23,980 bases of DNA from Firmicutes bacterium CAG:552 (GCA_000435495.1 FR884052.1:35022-59001); one strand, 5' to 3'; counted from the stretch's first letter, positions 6,739 to 14,561 are shown. A program made the numbers and translations. Notes: generated by a model not told the origin, from the letters alone.

Positions 6739-7998
6739 ATGTTTATAGACAAAGTCAAGATTTATATTCAGGCAGGCAAAGGCGGCGACGGCTGCACTTC
6801 CTTCTATACCGAAAAGTATGTTGCTAACGGAGGCCCTGACGGTGGCGACGGGGGAAAGGGCGGCGATATCGAATTTAGAGTAGACGATCGAAAAAGCTCG
6901 CTTGCTGATTACAGGTATTCGCAACATTTTAAAGCGGCGGACGGACAAAACGGTTCGCCAAAGTATTGCCACGGCAAAAAGGGCGAAAACCTTGTTATTT
7001 ACGTGCCTAGAGGTACTGTAATAAGAGACGAAGAAAGCGGAAAAATAGTGGCAGACATGTTTGACGACGGTCAATCGGCAGTTGTTCTGACGGGAGGTTT
7101 GGGCGGCAAAGGCAACGCAAGATTTAAAACTTCTCGTAGACAGGCTCCTCATTATTCGCAAAAAGGGCAGGCGACCGAAGAGCATGCCGTAATAATGGAA
7201 TTGATGACGATAGCGGACGTAGGACTTGTCGGATATCCGAACGTCGGCAAAAGCACTTTGCTGTCGGTTATATCCAACGCAAAACCCAAAATAGCAAATT
7301 ATCACTTTACAACGCTTAGCCCCAATCTCGGAGTCGTGTCTTGCTTCGATAGGAATTTTGTCGTTGCGGACATTCCCGGGTTGATAGAAGGCGCAAGTGA
7401 GGGCGTCGGGTTAGGTCATGATTTTTTAAGGCATATCGACCGAACCAGACTTATCGTCCATGTGGTGGACGTGTCGGGAATCGAAGGCAGAAATCCGTAC
7501 GAAGATTACGTCAGAATAAATCAAGAATTGAAAAAGTACGGCAGCAGCGTGGCGAAGTTACCCGTAATAATCGCTCTTAACAAATGCGATATTGCGCCCA
7601 AGGAAAATATTGCCGAATTTCGCCGCAAAGTAAGAGGGAAACGCATCGTAGAAATAAGCGGAGTTACACATAAAGGAATAGACCAGTTGATAAGAACGAT
7701 TGCCGAAAAGTTGGAAAAGTTGCCGCCGGTAGAGCCGATTAAATACGAGCCTTTCGAGTACGGAAAAATTTCTACCGACGACTTTTACATCGAAAGATGC
7801 GATGATGGAAGCTTTGAAGTTTACGGCGGCTTGATAGACGAAATCGCTCGAGGTATAGTCCTTGACGACTACGACAGTTTCAATTTCTTCCAAAAAATTC
7901 TTAAAGAGAAGGGAATTATAAAAGAGCTTGTAAAGAGAGGAGCGAAAGACGGAGATACCATACACATTCTCGACTTCGATTTCGACTTTGTAGAGTAA
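6739..7998 (+). CDS. obgE: Obg family GTPase (50S ribosome assembly)
   Basis: A late-acting 50S assembly GTPase, also linked to stress and cell-cycle control. The 419 residues show all three domains. The glycine-rich Obg fold (about 1-158) has the repeated G-G-D-G-G and G-G-x-G-G-K pattern. The G domain has G-Y-P-N-V-G-K-S at 165-172, D-I-P-G-L-I-E-G-A, and N-K-C-D from residue 281. A C-terminal OCT domain (about 345-419) ends in F-D-F-D-F-V-E. The start has AAGGAAA 11-12 nt upstream. It follows nth by 3 nt, and its TAA abuts the ATG of the next gene with no gap. Confidence 0.97.
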   Translation: MFIDKVKIYIQAGKGGDGCTSFYTEKYVANGGPDGGDGGKGGDIEFRVDDRKSSLADYRYSQHFKAADGQNGSPKYCHGKKGENLVIYVPRGTVIRDEESGKIVADMFDDGQSAVVLTGGLGGKGNARFKTSRRQAPHYSQKGQATEEHAVIMELMTIADVGLVGYPNVGKSTLLSVISNAKPKIANYHFTTLSPNLGVVSCFDRNFVVADIPGLIEGASEGVGLGHDFLRHIDRTRLIVHVVDVSGIEGRNPYEDYVRINQELKKYGSSVAKLPVIIALNKCDIAPKENIAEFRRKVRGKRIVEISGVTHKGIDQLIRTIAEKLEKLPPVEPIKYEPFEYGKISTDDFYIERCDDGSFEVYGGLIDEIARGIVLDDYDSFNFFQKILKEKGIIKELVKRGAKDGDTIHILDFDFDFVE

Positions 7999-9096
7999 AT
8001 GAAAAGAACTGTTATATTCGGAGGCAGCTTCGATCCGTTGCACATAGGGCACGAGAACATAATTCGTAATTTAGCCGACAGATTCGATGAAGTTATTGTT
8101 GTGCCGACGTATGTATCGCCCTTTAAACAAGCGGAAAAAGCGGCGTCGCCGGAGTTAAGACTGGCGATGCTCAGGAGTGCGAATTTTCCGGACAACGTTA
8201 TCATATCTGATTACGAAATAGGTAATAGCGGATGCAGTTATTCGATAAACACGGTGATGAATTTTGCGTCGGAAGATCGCAAATTATATTTTGCCGTCGG
8301 AGGCGAAGCGGTTCGTACACTGGATAAGTGGTATCAAGCGGAAAAGTTAAAACGCATGTGCGTTTTTTATGCAATACTCAGACCAGGATACGACAAAAGA
8401 CGTGACGTAGAAAACGTAGAATGGGCTGATTTTTGCGGAGACGATATTTCTTCGAGCGAGGTAAAAGCGGCTCTCGGTATAGGATACGGAAAATCGCTCG
8501 TTTCGCCGGGCGTATACAAGATAATAGAGGAAAACGGACTGTACGACGGTTATAATTTCGTAGGCAAAGCATACGAGCGTTTCGGCATGAAGCCGCAAAG
8601 GATAGAACATAGTTTTAACGCCACCATAGAGGGAATAAAACTTGCAAAGCGTTACGACGCAAATATAAAAGACGTGACGGTAGCGTTGCTTATGCACGAT
8701 ATCGGCAAGTACGTAACGGTGGACATGCTCAAGGATATGAAAATCCCTGTACCCGATTGCGGAAATCTCCCCGAGGAGTGTCGCCATGCCGAGTACGGCG
8801 CAGCTATATGTAAGTACGTTTATAATCTTAGCGACGCAATAGTCAATGCGGTAAAATATCATACTACATGTTGTCCGTCAATGGACAAACTTACCAAAAT
8901 CGTTGCGCTTGCCGATTTTATTGAGCCCGGCAGAAAATTTGACGGAGTGGAAAAGATCAGAGAAGCGGCTAAAAACAATCTTGACGAAGCTGTCGTTATG
9001 ATGCTTAAAAGTACAATCGATTATTTGCGGGCGCAGAATAAATATGTTGCGCCTATTACGATAGAAACCTATCGGAAATTAGGAGGAAAACTATAA
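7999..9096 (+). CDS. nadD: Nicotinate-nucleotide adenylyltransferase fused to YqeK-type HD phosphohydrolase
   Basis: A two-domain, 365-residue protein. Residues 1 to about 190 form NadD, making NaAD from NaMN and ATP. They have G-G-S-F-D-P-L-H-I-G-H at the N-terminus and I-S-S-S-E-V-K as the C-terminal nucleotidyltransferase motif (the family norm ends S-x-x-R; here Lys). Residues about 193-365 form a YqeK-like HD domain with R-I-E-H-S (His204), L-M-H-D-I-G-K (His233/Asp234), H-A-E-Y-G-A, V-K-Y-H-T-T and L-A-D-F-I-E-P-G-R. Characterised YqeK proteins hydrolyse Ap4A symmetrically. In Bacillus these are two adjacent genes. Start ATG directly follows the obg TAA; translation is probably coupled. 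The stop shares one base with rsfS. Confidence 0.92.
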   Translation: MKRTVIFGGSFDPLHIGHENIIRNLADRFDEVIVVPTYVSPFKQAEKAASPELRLAMLRSANFPDNVIISDYEIGNSGCSYSINTVMNFASEDRKLYFAVGGEAVRTLDKWYQAEKLKRMCVFYAILRPGYDKRRDVENVEWADFCGDDISSSEVKAALGIGYGKSLVSPGVYKIIEENGLYDGYNFVGKAYERFGMKPQRIEHSFNATIEGIKLAKRYDANIKDVTVALLMHDIGKYVTVDMLKDMKIPVPDCGNLPEECRHAEYGAAICKYVYNLSDAIVNAVKYHTTCCPSMDKLTKIVALADFIEPGRKFDGVEKIREAAKNNLDEAVVMMLKSTIDYLRAQNKYVAPITIETYRKLGGKL

Positions 9097-9476
9097 TGGA
9101 GATTAAAAAGAAGTGTTTAAGCGGCGAACTTCAATATTCGCCGAGTGAATTTGCGGTAAAGATAGCCACGTTACTTGACGAAAAGAAGGGTAAAAATATT
9201 ACCCTTATAGATCTCAATGGCAAGACGCTGATAGCCGATTTCTTCGTAATATGTTCGGCTAAGTCTACCACTGCGGTACGTGCGCTTGCGGATTACGTGG
9301 ATGAAAAACTCAGTGCCGAAGGAATAGAACCGAGAGGCAGAGATATCGATCCTAAATGGGCTGCAGTGGATTACGGTTGCGTCATTCTGCACGTAATGCA
9401 CGAAGAAACGAGAGAATTTTATAATCTCGAAAGATTGTGGGACGACGGCGATAACGTAGAGGTACTTTATCGATGA
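9096..9476 (+). CDS. rsfS: Ribosomal silencing factor RsfS (Iojap family)
   Basis: It binds ribosomal protein uL14 and blocks subunit joining, saving energy in starvation. The 126 residues carry the family pattern: I-T-L-I-D-L-N in the first strand, then I-A-D-F-F-V-I-C-S-A-K-S-T, W-A-A-V-D-Y-G-C-V-I-L-H-V-M, and F-Y-N-L-E-R-L-W at the end. The ATG overlaps the preceding stop by one base (TAATG) and has AGGAGG 9 nt upstream. The context obg-nadD-yqeK-rsfS is conserved in Bacillota. About 12 extra N-terminal residues precede the usual first helix. Confidence 0.95.
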   Translation: MEIKKKCLSGELQYSPSEFAVKIATLLDEKKGKNITLIDLNGKTLIADFFVICSAKSTTAVRALADYVDEKLSAEGIEPRGRDIDPKWAAVDYGCVILHVMHEETREFYNLERLWDDGDNVEVLYR

Positions 9477-10384
9477 TTTGGGAGTTGGAATTTATAAAAG
9501 CTCTTCAAAGCGGCAGTAATAGGTTTTTTGATTATGTAATGTACTTTTTTACACAAGCCGGTACCGAAATATTCTTTATGGCGGTAGCGTTGCTCTTTTA
9601 TTGGTGTATAAACAAACGAGAAGGCTATAAGTACATGAACTTGTTTTTTGCGTCTCAACTTATCGTAGGAGCCGTTAAAATTCTCGTTGCCCGTCCTCGT
9701 CCGTACCTAAGAGAATACGTCGGCGTGGACGCAATAATGGAGCGTACGGGCGGTTATTCTTTCCCAAGCGGACACAGTAATAACGTTTCGGTCGCTACAG
9801 TGTTTTGCAGCGATTACGCAAGGCGCAACGGCAGCAAAAGAGCATTTTCGATAACTACGGCATGTTTTATAGTTTTGACGATTTTGACAATGTTTTCCAG
9901 AGTATATCTCGGTCAGCATTATCCCACAGACGTATTATGCGGAATGTGCTTCGGAGTAGGACTTTCGCTGCTGGGTATATATTTATTCGATTTGTTCGGT
10001 GCAAAAGAAGAACAGTCGGCCTATTTTATAGTGCCGATATGTTTTGTGCTAACCGTGTTCGGGGTTTTGTGGTATATATTCGAAGGCGATTCTGCAGACG
10101 CCATACTCAAAGTGGCAGGAATCTACATGGCAATAGGCATGGGATACTTTTTGGAAAAACGTAATGTTAAGTACGAAGTAAAGGCTGACAAGTTTTACAA
10201 ATACGTATTACGTATGATTTTGGGCGTTGCGATATTGTTCGGACTCAGGACCGGGTTAAAGTATTTGTTCGGACTTTGTGACGGAGTAATCGGATATTTT
10301 CTGTCCGAGTTCGTTCGTTATTTTATCTTGGGTATATTTGTTTCGTTGCTTGCGCCCATGCTGTTTAAAAAGTTAAAAATATAA
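9473..10384 (+). CDS. PAP2 family membrane phosphatase
   Basis: A membrane-bound acid phosphatase-fold enzyme acting on lipid phosphates such as undecaprenyl pyrophosphate or phosphatidic acid; the substrate is undetermined. All three motifs are intact: K-x6-R-P (residues 69-77), P-S-G-H (98-101) with the catalytic His, and S-R-x5-H-x3-D (142-153). The 303 residues include several hydrophobic segments after the catalytic region, giving a longer protein than the minimal 200-residue PAP2. The start is coupled to rsfS by an ATGA overlap. It is the last gene of the operon, and a terminator-like hairpin follows. Confidence 0.92.
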   Translation: MIWELEFIKALQSGSNRFFDYVMYFFTQAGTEIFFMAVALLFYWCINKREGYKYMNLFFASQLIVGAVKILVARPRPYLREYVGVDAIMERTGGYSFPSGHSNNVSVATVFCSDYARRNGSKRAFSITTACFIVLTILTMFSRVYLGQHYPTDVLCGMCFGVGLSLLGIYLFDLFGAKEEQSAYFIVPICFVLTVFGVLWYIFEGDSADAILKVAGIYMAIGMGYFLEKRNVKYEVKADKFYKYVLRMILGVAILFGLRTGLKYLFGLCDGVIGYFLSEFVRYFILGIFVSLLAPMLFKKLKI

Positions 10385-10423
10385 TTTTTGCTTTACGTAA
10401 AAAGAATTGTTTATTACAAAGAT

Positions 10424-10457
10424 AAAAAGCCGCATAGATTAAAAATCGGCGGTTTTT
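10424..10457 (+). terminator. Terminator-like hairpin after the PAP2 gene
   Basis: AAAAA/TTTTT flank a CCGC/GCGG core with one bulged G, or alternatively GCCG/CGGC pairs. The T-run is five bases. It sits 40 nt after the PAP2 stop. The rest of the 200-nt gap up to the antiporter holds only that gene's promoter; no convincing coding frame was found there. Confidence 0.55.
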
Positions 10458-10519
10458 ATATGCAAACCGGACAATATTATACAAAAAATAAATTATATAC
10501 GGCTTTATCTAAAAAACGC

Positions 10520-10548
10520 TTGACTTGTAGCGACCTCGGATATATAAT
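10520..10548 (+). promoter_or_regulatory. Near-consensus promoter of the antiporter gene
   Basis: TTGACT (10520-10525) and TATAAT (10543-10548) are separated by exactly 17 nt. The predicted transcription start near 10555 leaves a leader of about 30 nt containing the AGGAAGG ribosome binding site. Confidence 0.8.
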
Positions 10549-10584
10549 TTGTCAGTCTGCAATTTACGGAAGGAAGGTATATTT

Positions 10585-11925
10585 ATGTTGATGAGTACAG
10601 ACATTTTAGCTGTTTTGGAAAAATCGTTGAATTCCGATTTACTTTGCCTCGCTATAACGCTTATAGCGGGACTTGCCATGTCGAGATTAGTAAGGCTGCT
10701 TAAGTTGCCGGCTGTTACCGGATACTTAATCGCAGGCATTTTGATAGGGCCTTATTGCCTCGGCGCATTGGGCAGACTCATAGGCTTGGACGGACTTGGA
10801 TTTGTTTCGAGCGAAGCGGTAGAGTCTTTTGACGTAATTTCGCAGGTAGCTCTGGGCTTTATAGCGTTTTCGATAGGTACCGAGTTTAGATTGGAAGAAA
10901 TTAAACATATAGGTAAGCAAGCTACCGTTATAGCGATACTCCAGGCGTTAGCGGCTACGTTGCTTGTTGACATAGTGCTTATAGGACTTAGTTTTATTTT
11001 GGATGAGCTTAGCTTGGAAGCCGCTATAGTTTTGGGAGCGGTAGCAGCTGCGACAGCTCCGGCAGCTACTTTGATGGTGGTAAAGCAGTACAAAGCAAAA
11101 GGTCCTGTTACAGACATACTTTTGCCGGTTGTCGCATTGGATGACGCCGTAGGATTGGTCGTATTTTCGGTTTCGTACGGAGTTGCTAAAACGTTGGCGT
11201 CCGGACAGTTCGACATGGTTTCCGTAATTTGCAATCCGATTATCGAGGTTGTTCTTTCGGTAGGGGTGGGTGCACTGCTCGGATATCTGTTTAACCTTAT
11301 CGAAAAGTGCTTTAAATCCAATTCGAAACGACTTTGTCTTGCAATAACTTTCGTGCTGTTTGCAGTTGCAATATCTATGTTGGAAGTAAAAATAGGCAAG
11401 ATTACGATAGGATTTTCTTCGCTGCTTGTATGTATGATGCTCGGTACGATATTCTGCAATACCTGCAAAGAACAGGCGGAAATAATGGAAAAAACGGACA
11501 AATGGACAGCTCCGCTCTTTGTGTTGTTCTTTGTAATTTCGGGCGCCGGACTTGAACTCAGCGTGTTCAAAAATTGGGTTATCGTGTTGATCGGCGTGGT
11601 GTACGTATTAGTCAGAGCTTTGGGCAAGTGCTTCGGAGCCACTGCAAGTTCTAAGATGATGAAGTGCGAACCCGTTATTCAAAAGTATCTCGGAATAACG
11701 CTTTTACCGCAAGCCGGCGTTGCGCTTGGTATGTCCCTTACCGTAATTAACGACGGAGTGTTGGGCGGCGACGGTGAACTTGTTCGAAACATAACTCTTT
11801 TTGCAGTGCTTGTTTACGAACTTGTAGGTCCCATGCTCACTAAAATTGCGCTTACAAAAGCCGGCGAAATTGTACCAAAAGCGGAAACCGCTGCGGTAGC
11901 CTCGACCGAAGAAGACGACGATTAG
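10585..11925 (+). CDS. Cation/proton antiporter, CPA2 (KefB/NapA-like) family
   Basis: A membrane antiporter exchanging Na+ or K+ for H+. The start is ATG 10585, 7 nt after AGGAAGG; the frame extends upstream into the promoter and must not be used. The 446 residues include L-P-A-V-T-G-Y-L-I-A-G-I-L-I-G-P near the N-terminus and A-T-A-P-A-A-T-L-M-V-V-K with the unwound-helix region. The ion-binding pair Asp186-Asp187 lies in A-L-D-D-A-V-G-L; the Asp-Asp form is typical of electrogenic CPA2 members such as NapA. No RCK/TrkA regulatory domain is present, and the tail is a short acidic stretch ending E-E-D-D-D. It forms a single-gene unit between its promoter and a strong terminator. Confidence 0.9.
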   Translation: MLMSTDILAVLEKSLNSDLLCLAITLIAGLAMSRLVRLLKLPAVTGYLIAGILIGPYCLGALGRLIGLDGLGFVSSEAVESFDVISQVALGFIAFSIGTEFRLEEIKHIGKQATVIAILQALAATLLVDIVLIGLSFILDELSLEAAIVLGAVAAATAPAATLMVVKQYKAKGPVTDILLPVVALDDAVGLVVFSVSYGVAKTLASGQFDMVSVICNPIIEVVLSVGVGALLGYLFNLIEKCFKSNSKRLCLAITFVLFAVAISMLEVKIGKITIGFSSLLVCMMLGTIFCNTCKEQAEIMEKTDKWTAPLFVLFFVISGAGLELSVFKNWVIVLIGVVYVLVRALGKCFGATASSKMMKCEPVIQKYLGITLLPQAGVALGMSLTVINDGVLGGDGELVRNITLFAVLVYELVGPMLTKIALTKAGEIVPKAETAAVASTEEDDD

Positions 11926-11973
11926 ATTCGGAACCGGTCACAATATCGTCGCTATTCAAAACATGATTGGATT

Positions 11974-12017
11974 AAAAGTCGTTGTAACGTGCTTGTAGTT
12001 TGTTACAGCGACTTTTT
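11974..12017 (+). terminator. Strong intrinsic terminator after the antiporter gene
   Basis: AAAAGTCGTTGTAAC (11974-11988) pairs with GTTACAGCGACTTTT (12002-12016), a 15-pair stem with one T-G wobble and a 13-nt loop, ending in a five-base T-run. The next promoter begins only 4 nt later. Confidence 0.88.
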
Positions 12018-12020
12018 GTA

Positions 12021-12049
12021 TTGACATTTACAAATCGAAATGGTATAAT
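12021..12049 (+). promoter_or_regulatory. Perfect-consensus sigma-70 type promoter, predicted leaderless start
   Basis: TTGACA (12021-12026), a 17-nt spacer, and TATAAT (12044-12049) match consensus at all twelve positions. Counting the last base of the -10 as -7 puts +1 at 12056, the A of the downstream ATG. Confidence 0.88.
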
Positions 12050-12055
12050 CTGCGT

Positions 12056-12418
12056 ATGAAAGAAAATAAATTTTTAAGAATAATTGCTATTATAGCTTTA
12101 GCGCTTATGGGGATATTTACCGTAGCGTTAATTCTCTATCTTTTCGATAAGACATTGTTAAACGGTGCGATCGGAGCGCTTGCGGCGTGGAGTGGCGGAA
12201 TAGGTTTTTTACTTTGCGTGTTTTTATGGTTAAGTCGAGCGTTCCCCGCCCAAAAGGCGAAAGACAATGCGAGAGCAAAACTTCAGCAAGAATATGACGA
12301 GCTTACAGCAAAAGAACAAGCTGCCAAAGATGCCGAAAGCGACGGCAACGAACAGGGTCGTAACGACGGAGCTAAGGGAGAAAGCGCTTCCGGCGGGCAA
12401 TACGTCGACAAGCAGTGA
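12056..12418 (+). CDS. Small membrane protein of unknown function, 120 aa, predicted leaderless
   Basis: I do not recognise the family. Two hydrophobic helices (about residues 8-30 and 36-60) form a hairpin. They are followed by a cytoplasmic charged helix rich in Lys, Ala, Glu and Gln (about 64-93, coiled-coil-like) and a Gly/Ser/Asp-rich tail. There is no upstream ribosome binding site: only six bases separate the perfect -10 hexamer from the ATG, and the next in-frame Met (residue 19) would cut into the first helix. The gene stands alone after a strong terminator and ends 2 nt from the convergent minus-strand gene. Confidence 0.8.
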   Translation: MKENKFLRIIAIIALALMGIFTVALILYLFDKTLLNGAIGALAAWSGGIGFLLCVFLWLSRAFPAQKAKDNARAKLQQEYDELTAKEQAAKDAESDGNEQGRNDGAKGESASGGQYVDKQ

Positions 12419-12420
12419 AA

Positions 12421-13122
12421 TCAGCTTTTTAATTTGCATAAAATCGCAAGAGTTAAGTTAGCCGCTGCCGCTACTATGCAAATGAGAGCATAGGGCGAAA
12501 ATGCCGCAGTAACGGACAGAGCCACTGCGGAAAACAAAAATGCTTTGCTCTTAGCTGATGAAAGTGTGATTTTAGGACGTCTTTTTCGATAAGAAACTTG
12601 CGGCAGCAAATTTAATTTGCTTAGGAATTCGTACGCTCGATGTTTGGTAATTACCGAGCAATTGTCGATGAACGCCAAATATTTTTGCGTTTCTTGATTG
12701 CACTCGTTGCACAAAATCAAAAGTCTTACGTTTGCATCTTTGCTTATCGAATAAGCGCAGGCAAGTCGAGCTAAAGTAAGAGCTCCGTTAAAGTGTACGG
12801 CGATGGCCGTGTGTTTGCCTATGCAAACGCAGTCGCGAATTTCGCAACCGAGTTTTTCGGCGAGTTTATGCAATGTTACCGAATCGGCTTGTACGCACAG
12901 CTGCGCCATAGTAAGGTCCACTGTTTGCTTCGAAATGTGTTTAGCATGTCTTTTTTTGTCTAATTTACGAGTCACAAGCAAAGTTGCGCAAGCCGGTATT
13001 ACTGATATAAGCATACTTAAAGCGCCGTTTAATGCATAGCCGAGCGATACGGCAAACAATAGCCATATCGCAAAAGCGATAGCAAATTCATCGACGATAT
13101 ATGCTAATTTACTTTTTACCAT
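12421..13122 (-). CDS. Membrane protein of unknown function with a cytoplasmic alpha/beta middle domain
   Basis: The start is set at ATG 13122 (233 residues); a TTG at 13170 would overlap tsaC on the other strand and adds a poorly charged, non-conserved-looking stretch. Neither start has a clear ribosome binding site. The layout is two hydrophobic helices (about 14-52), a cytoplasmic domain of about 140 residues with alternating strands and helices, then two more helices (about 190-230). The middle domain has an A-I-A-V-H-F-N strand, L-A-C-A-Y, R-L-L-I-L-C-N-E-C-N, and a final helix. This loosely recalls restriction-endonuclease-like membrane proteins, but I cannot confirm catalytic residues. 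It is convergent with the 120-aa gene and divergent from tsaC. Confidence 0.75.
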   Translation of the reverse strand: MVKSKLAYIVDEFAIAFAIWLLFAVSLGYALNGALSMLISVIPACATLLVTRKLDKKRHAKHISKQTVDLTMAQLCVQADSVTLHKLAEKLGCEIRDCVCIGKHTAIAVHFNGALTLARLACAYSISKDANVRLLILCNECNQETQKYLAFIDNCSVITKHRAYEFLSKLNLLPQVSYRKRRPKITLSSAKSKAFLFSAVALSVTAAFSPYALICIVAAAANLTLAILCKLKS

Positions 13123-13158
13123 ATAAAAAATTATTACCAAATTTATCGGGGATAAACA

Positions 13159-14136
13159 ATGCAAACCCAAATATTGACGTTTAATTCGGAAAATTTAAAA
13201 AAATGCGCAGATGAGATTTTGTCAGGCGGGATAGTTGCGTTTCCGACCGAAACGGTTTACGGGTTAGGCGCAAATGCGCTTGACGAAAATGCCGTAAAGA
13301 AAATTTACGTTGCCAAAGGCAGACCAAGCGATAATCCGCTGATTTGTCATGTAAGCAATAAAGCGCAAATAGAAAAGCTCGGAGACGTAACGCCATTCGC
13401 TCGAAAAATTATTGACGCTTTTATGCCTGGACCTATAACCGTTGTGCTTAGCAAAAAGAATTGCGTAAGCGGAGTCGTTACGGGTGGATTGAATACGGTA
13501 GGGGTGCGCATGCCCGATCACGAAGTGGCAAGGACGTTTATAGCCGAGTGCGGGGTGCCGCTGTGTGCGCCGTCCGCAAATACAAGCACAAAGCCGAGTC
13601 CGACGCAGGCAAAATATGTTTTTGACGATTTGAACGGCAAAATCAGATATATCCTTGACGGAGGGAGCTGTAGGGTAGGTATCGAATCGACTATCGTTGA
13701 CTGCGTAAACAAAAGGATTTTGCGTAAGGGCGGCGTTTCGGAAGAGCAAATAGAAGCAGTTGTCGGCAAGCTTGGCAAGGAACCGATAAAAAGCGACGTG
13801 CCTCTTTGCCCGGGAATGAAATACAAACACTATAGCCCGGACGCAGAAGTCTATCTTGCAAAAGCGGGAGTCGATATGACAAAACGTATTTGTGATTTTT
13901 ACGACAAGCTAGTCGGGAAAAAAATAATTTTTTCGCTAAAAGGAGATTACGGTAACCGCAACGTAGTAAAAGTCGGAGATACGGTAGTGCAATATGCCGA
14001 AAACGTTTTCGCATTGTTCAGAGAAGCGGATAAGTCGGGATACCGCTACATTATTTGCGAGGGGGTAGAAGATTGCGGAATAGGAGCCGCTCTTCTTAAC
14101 CGCCTTAATAAATCTAGCGGCGGTAAAACGATATGA
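13159..14136 (+). CDS. tsaC: Threonylcarbamoyl-AMP synthase (Sua5/YwlC type)
   Basis: It makes threonylcarbamoyl-AMP from threonine, bicarbonate and ATP for the universal t6A37 tRNA modification. The YrdC-like domain (about 1-205) has G-G-I-V-A-F-P-T-E-T-V-Y-G-L-G, the K-G-R-P-S-D-N-P loop, M-P-G-P-I-T-V-V-L, and A-P-S-A-N-T-S. A further 120 residues form the Sua5 domain, starting after P-G-M-K-Y-K-H-Y-S-P, so it is the long Sua5/YwlC form rather than short TsaC. The ribosome binding site is only GGGG about 8 nt upstream. The stop overlaps the next ATG (ATGA). The tsaC-ywlE-rpiB order recalls the Bacillus ywl region. Confidence 0.95.
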   Translation: MQTQILTFNSENLKKCADEILSGGIVAFPTETVYGLGANALDENAVKKIYVAKGRPSDNPLICHVSNKAQIEKLGDVTPFARKIIDAFMPGPITVVLSKKNCVSGVVTGGLNTVGVRMPDHEVARTFIAECGVPLCAPSANTSTKPSPTQAKYVFDDLNGKIRYILDGGSCRVGIESTIVDCVNKRILRKGGVSEEQIEAVVGKLGKEPIKSDVPLCPGMKYKHYSPDAEVYLAKAGVDMTKRICDFYDKLVGKKIIFSLKGDYGNRNVVKVGDTVVQYAENVFALFREADKSGYRYIICEGVEDCGIGAALLNRLNKSSGGKTI

Positions 14137-14534
14137 AAGTTCTGTTTTTGGATGCGACAAACACTACTACGTCGGTGATTGCGCAGCGCATATTTGCAAA
14201 GAGTTGCGAAAGTTCGTCTGCAGGCATGAGTATAGGTGAGAGCACGCCTAAGCAAACGTACGATTTATTAAAAAAGCATAAGCTTGACTGCAGCGTTCAC
14301 TTACCGACGCAAGTTACCGTAGAGGCCATGAACGATGCCGATCGGATAATTTGTCTCAGCCGGGGGTGTTATAACGCCATAGCAAAACTTGCACCCGAAT
14401 TTCTGCATAAAACGTTAGATGCCGAAAGTATTTTATGCGAGCCGGTTATTGAGCCGTTCGATATGGGCGAGAGTGCCTACGAAACATGTTTTTCGCAAAT
14501 GCGAATGTTAAAAAACGCCGTCGATTTTTTTTAA
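14133..14534 (+). CDS. Low-molecular-weight phosphatase-like protein, catalytically degenerate (YwlE position)
   Basis: The 133-residue length and fold pattern match LMW protein phosphatases, of which Bacillus YwlE is a phosphoarginine phosphatase. Conserved features include an N-terminal strand plus loop, S-S-A-G-M-S, H-L-P-T-Q-V, a D-A-D-R-I-I-C-L-S strand and E-P-F-D-M-G-E-S-A-Y. However, the P-loop reads L-D-A-T-N-T-T-T-S where the family has V-C-T-G-N-T-C-R-S. The nucleophile Cys is Asp7 and the phosphate-binding Arg is Thr13. The general acid of the D-P motif is Glu107. The frame is intact, coupled to tsaC by ATGA, and ends in a terminator, so it appears expressed. A binding or regulatory role is inference; enzymatic phosphatase action is unlikely. 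Confidence 0.85.
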   Translation: MKVLFLDATNTTTSVIAQRIFAKSCESSSAGMSIGESTPKQTYDLLKKHKLDCSVHLPTQVTVEAMNDADRIICLSRGCYNAIAKLAPEFLHKTLDAESILCEPVIEPFDMGESAYETCFSQMRMLKNAVDFF

Positions 14535-14548
14535 AAAGCGGTGTTTTT
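14511..14548 (+). terminator. Terminator overlapping the end of the LMW phosphatase-like gene
   Basis: AAAAACGCCG (14511-14520) pairs with CGGTGTTTTT (14539-14548), ten pairs with one G-T wobble, spanning the stop codon. The T-run is five bases. Confidence 0.65.
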
Positions 14549-14561
14549 GTTATATTTTTTG

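Noticed and set aside
10388..10591. Possible 67-residue protein between the PAP2 and antiporter genes
   Set aside because: It has a TTG start with no ribosome binding site, and it runs through a terminator-like hairpin and the near-consensus antiporter promoter.
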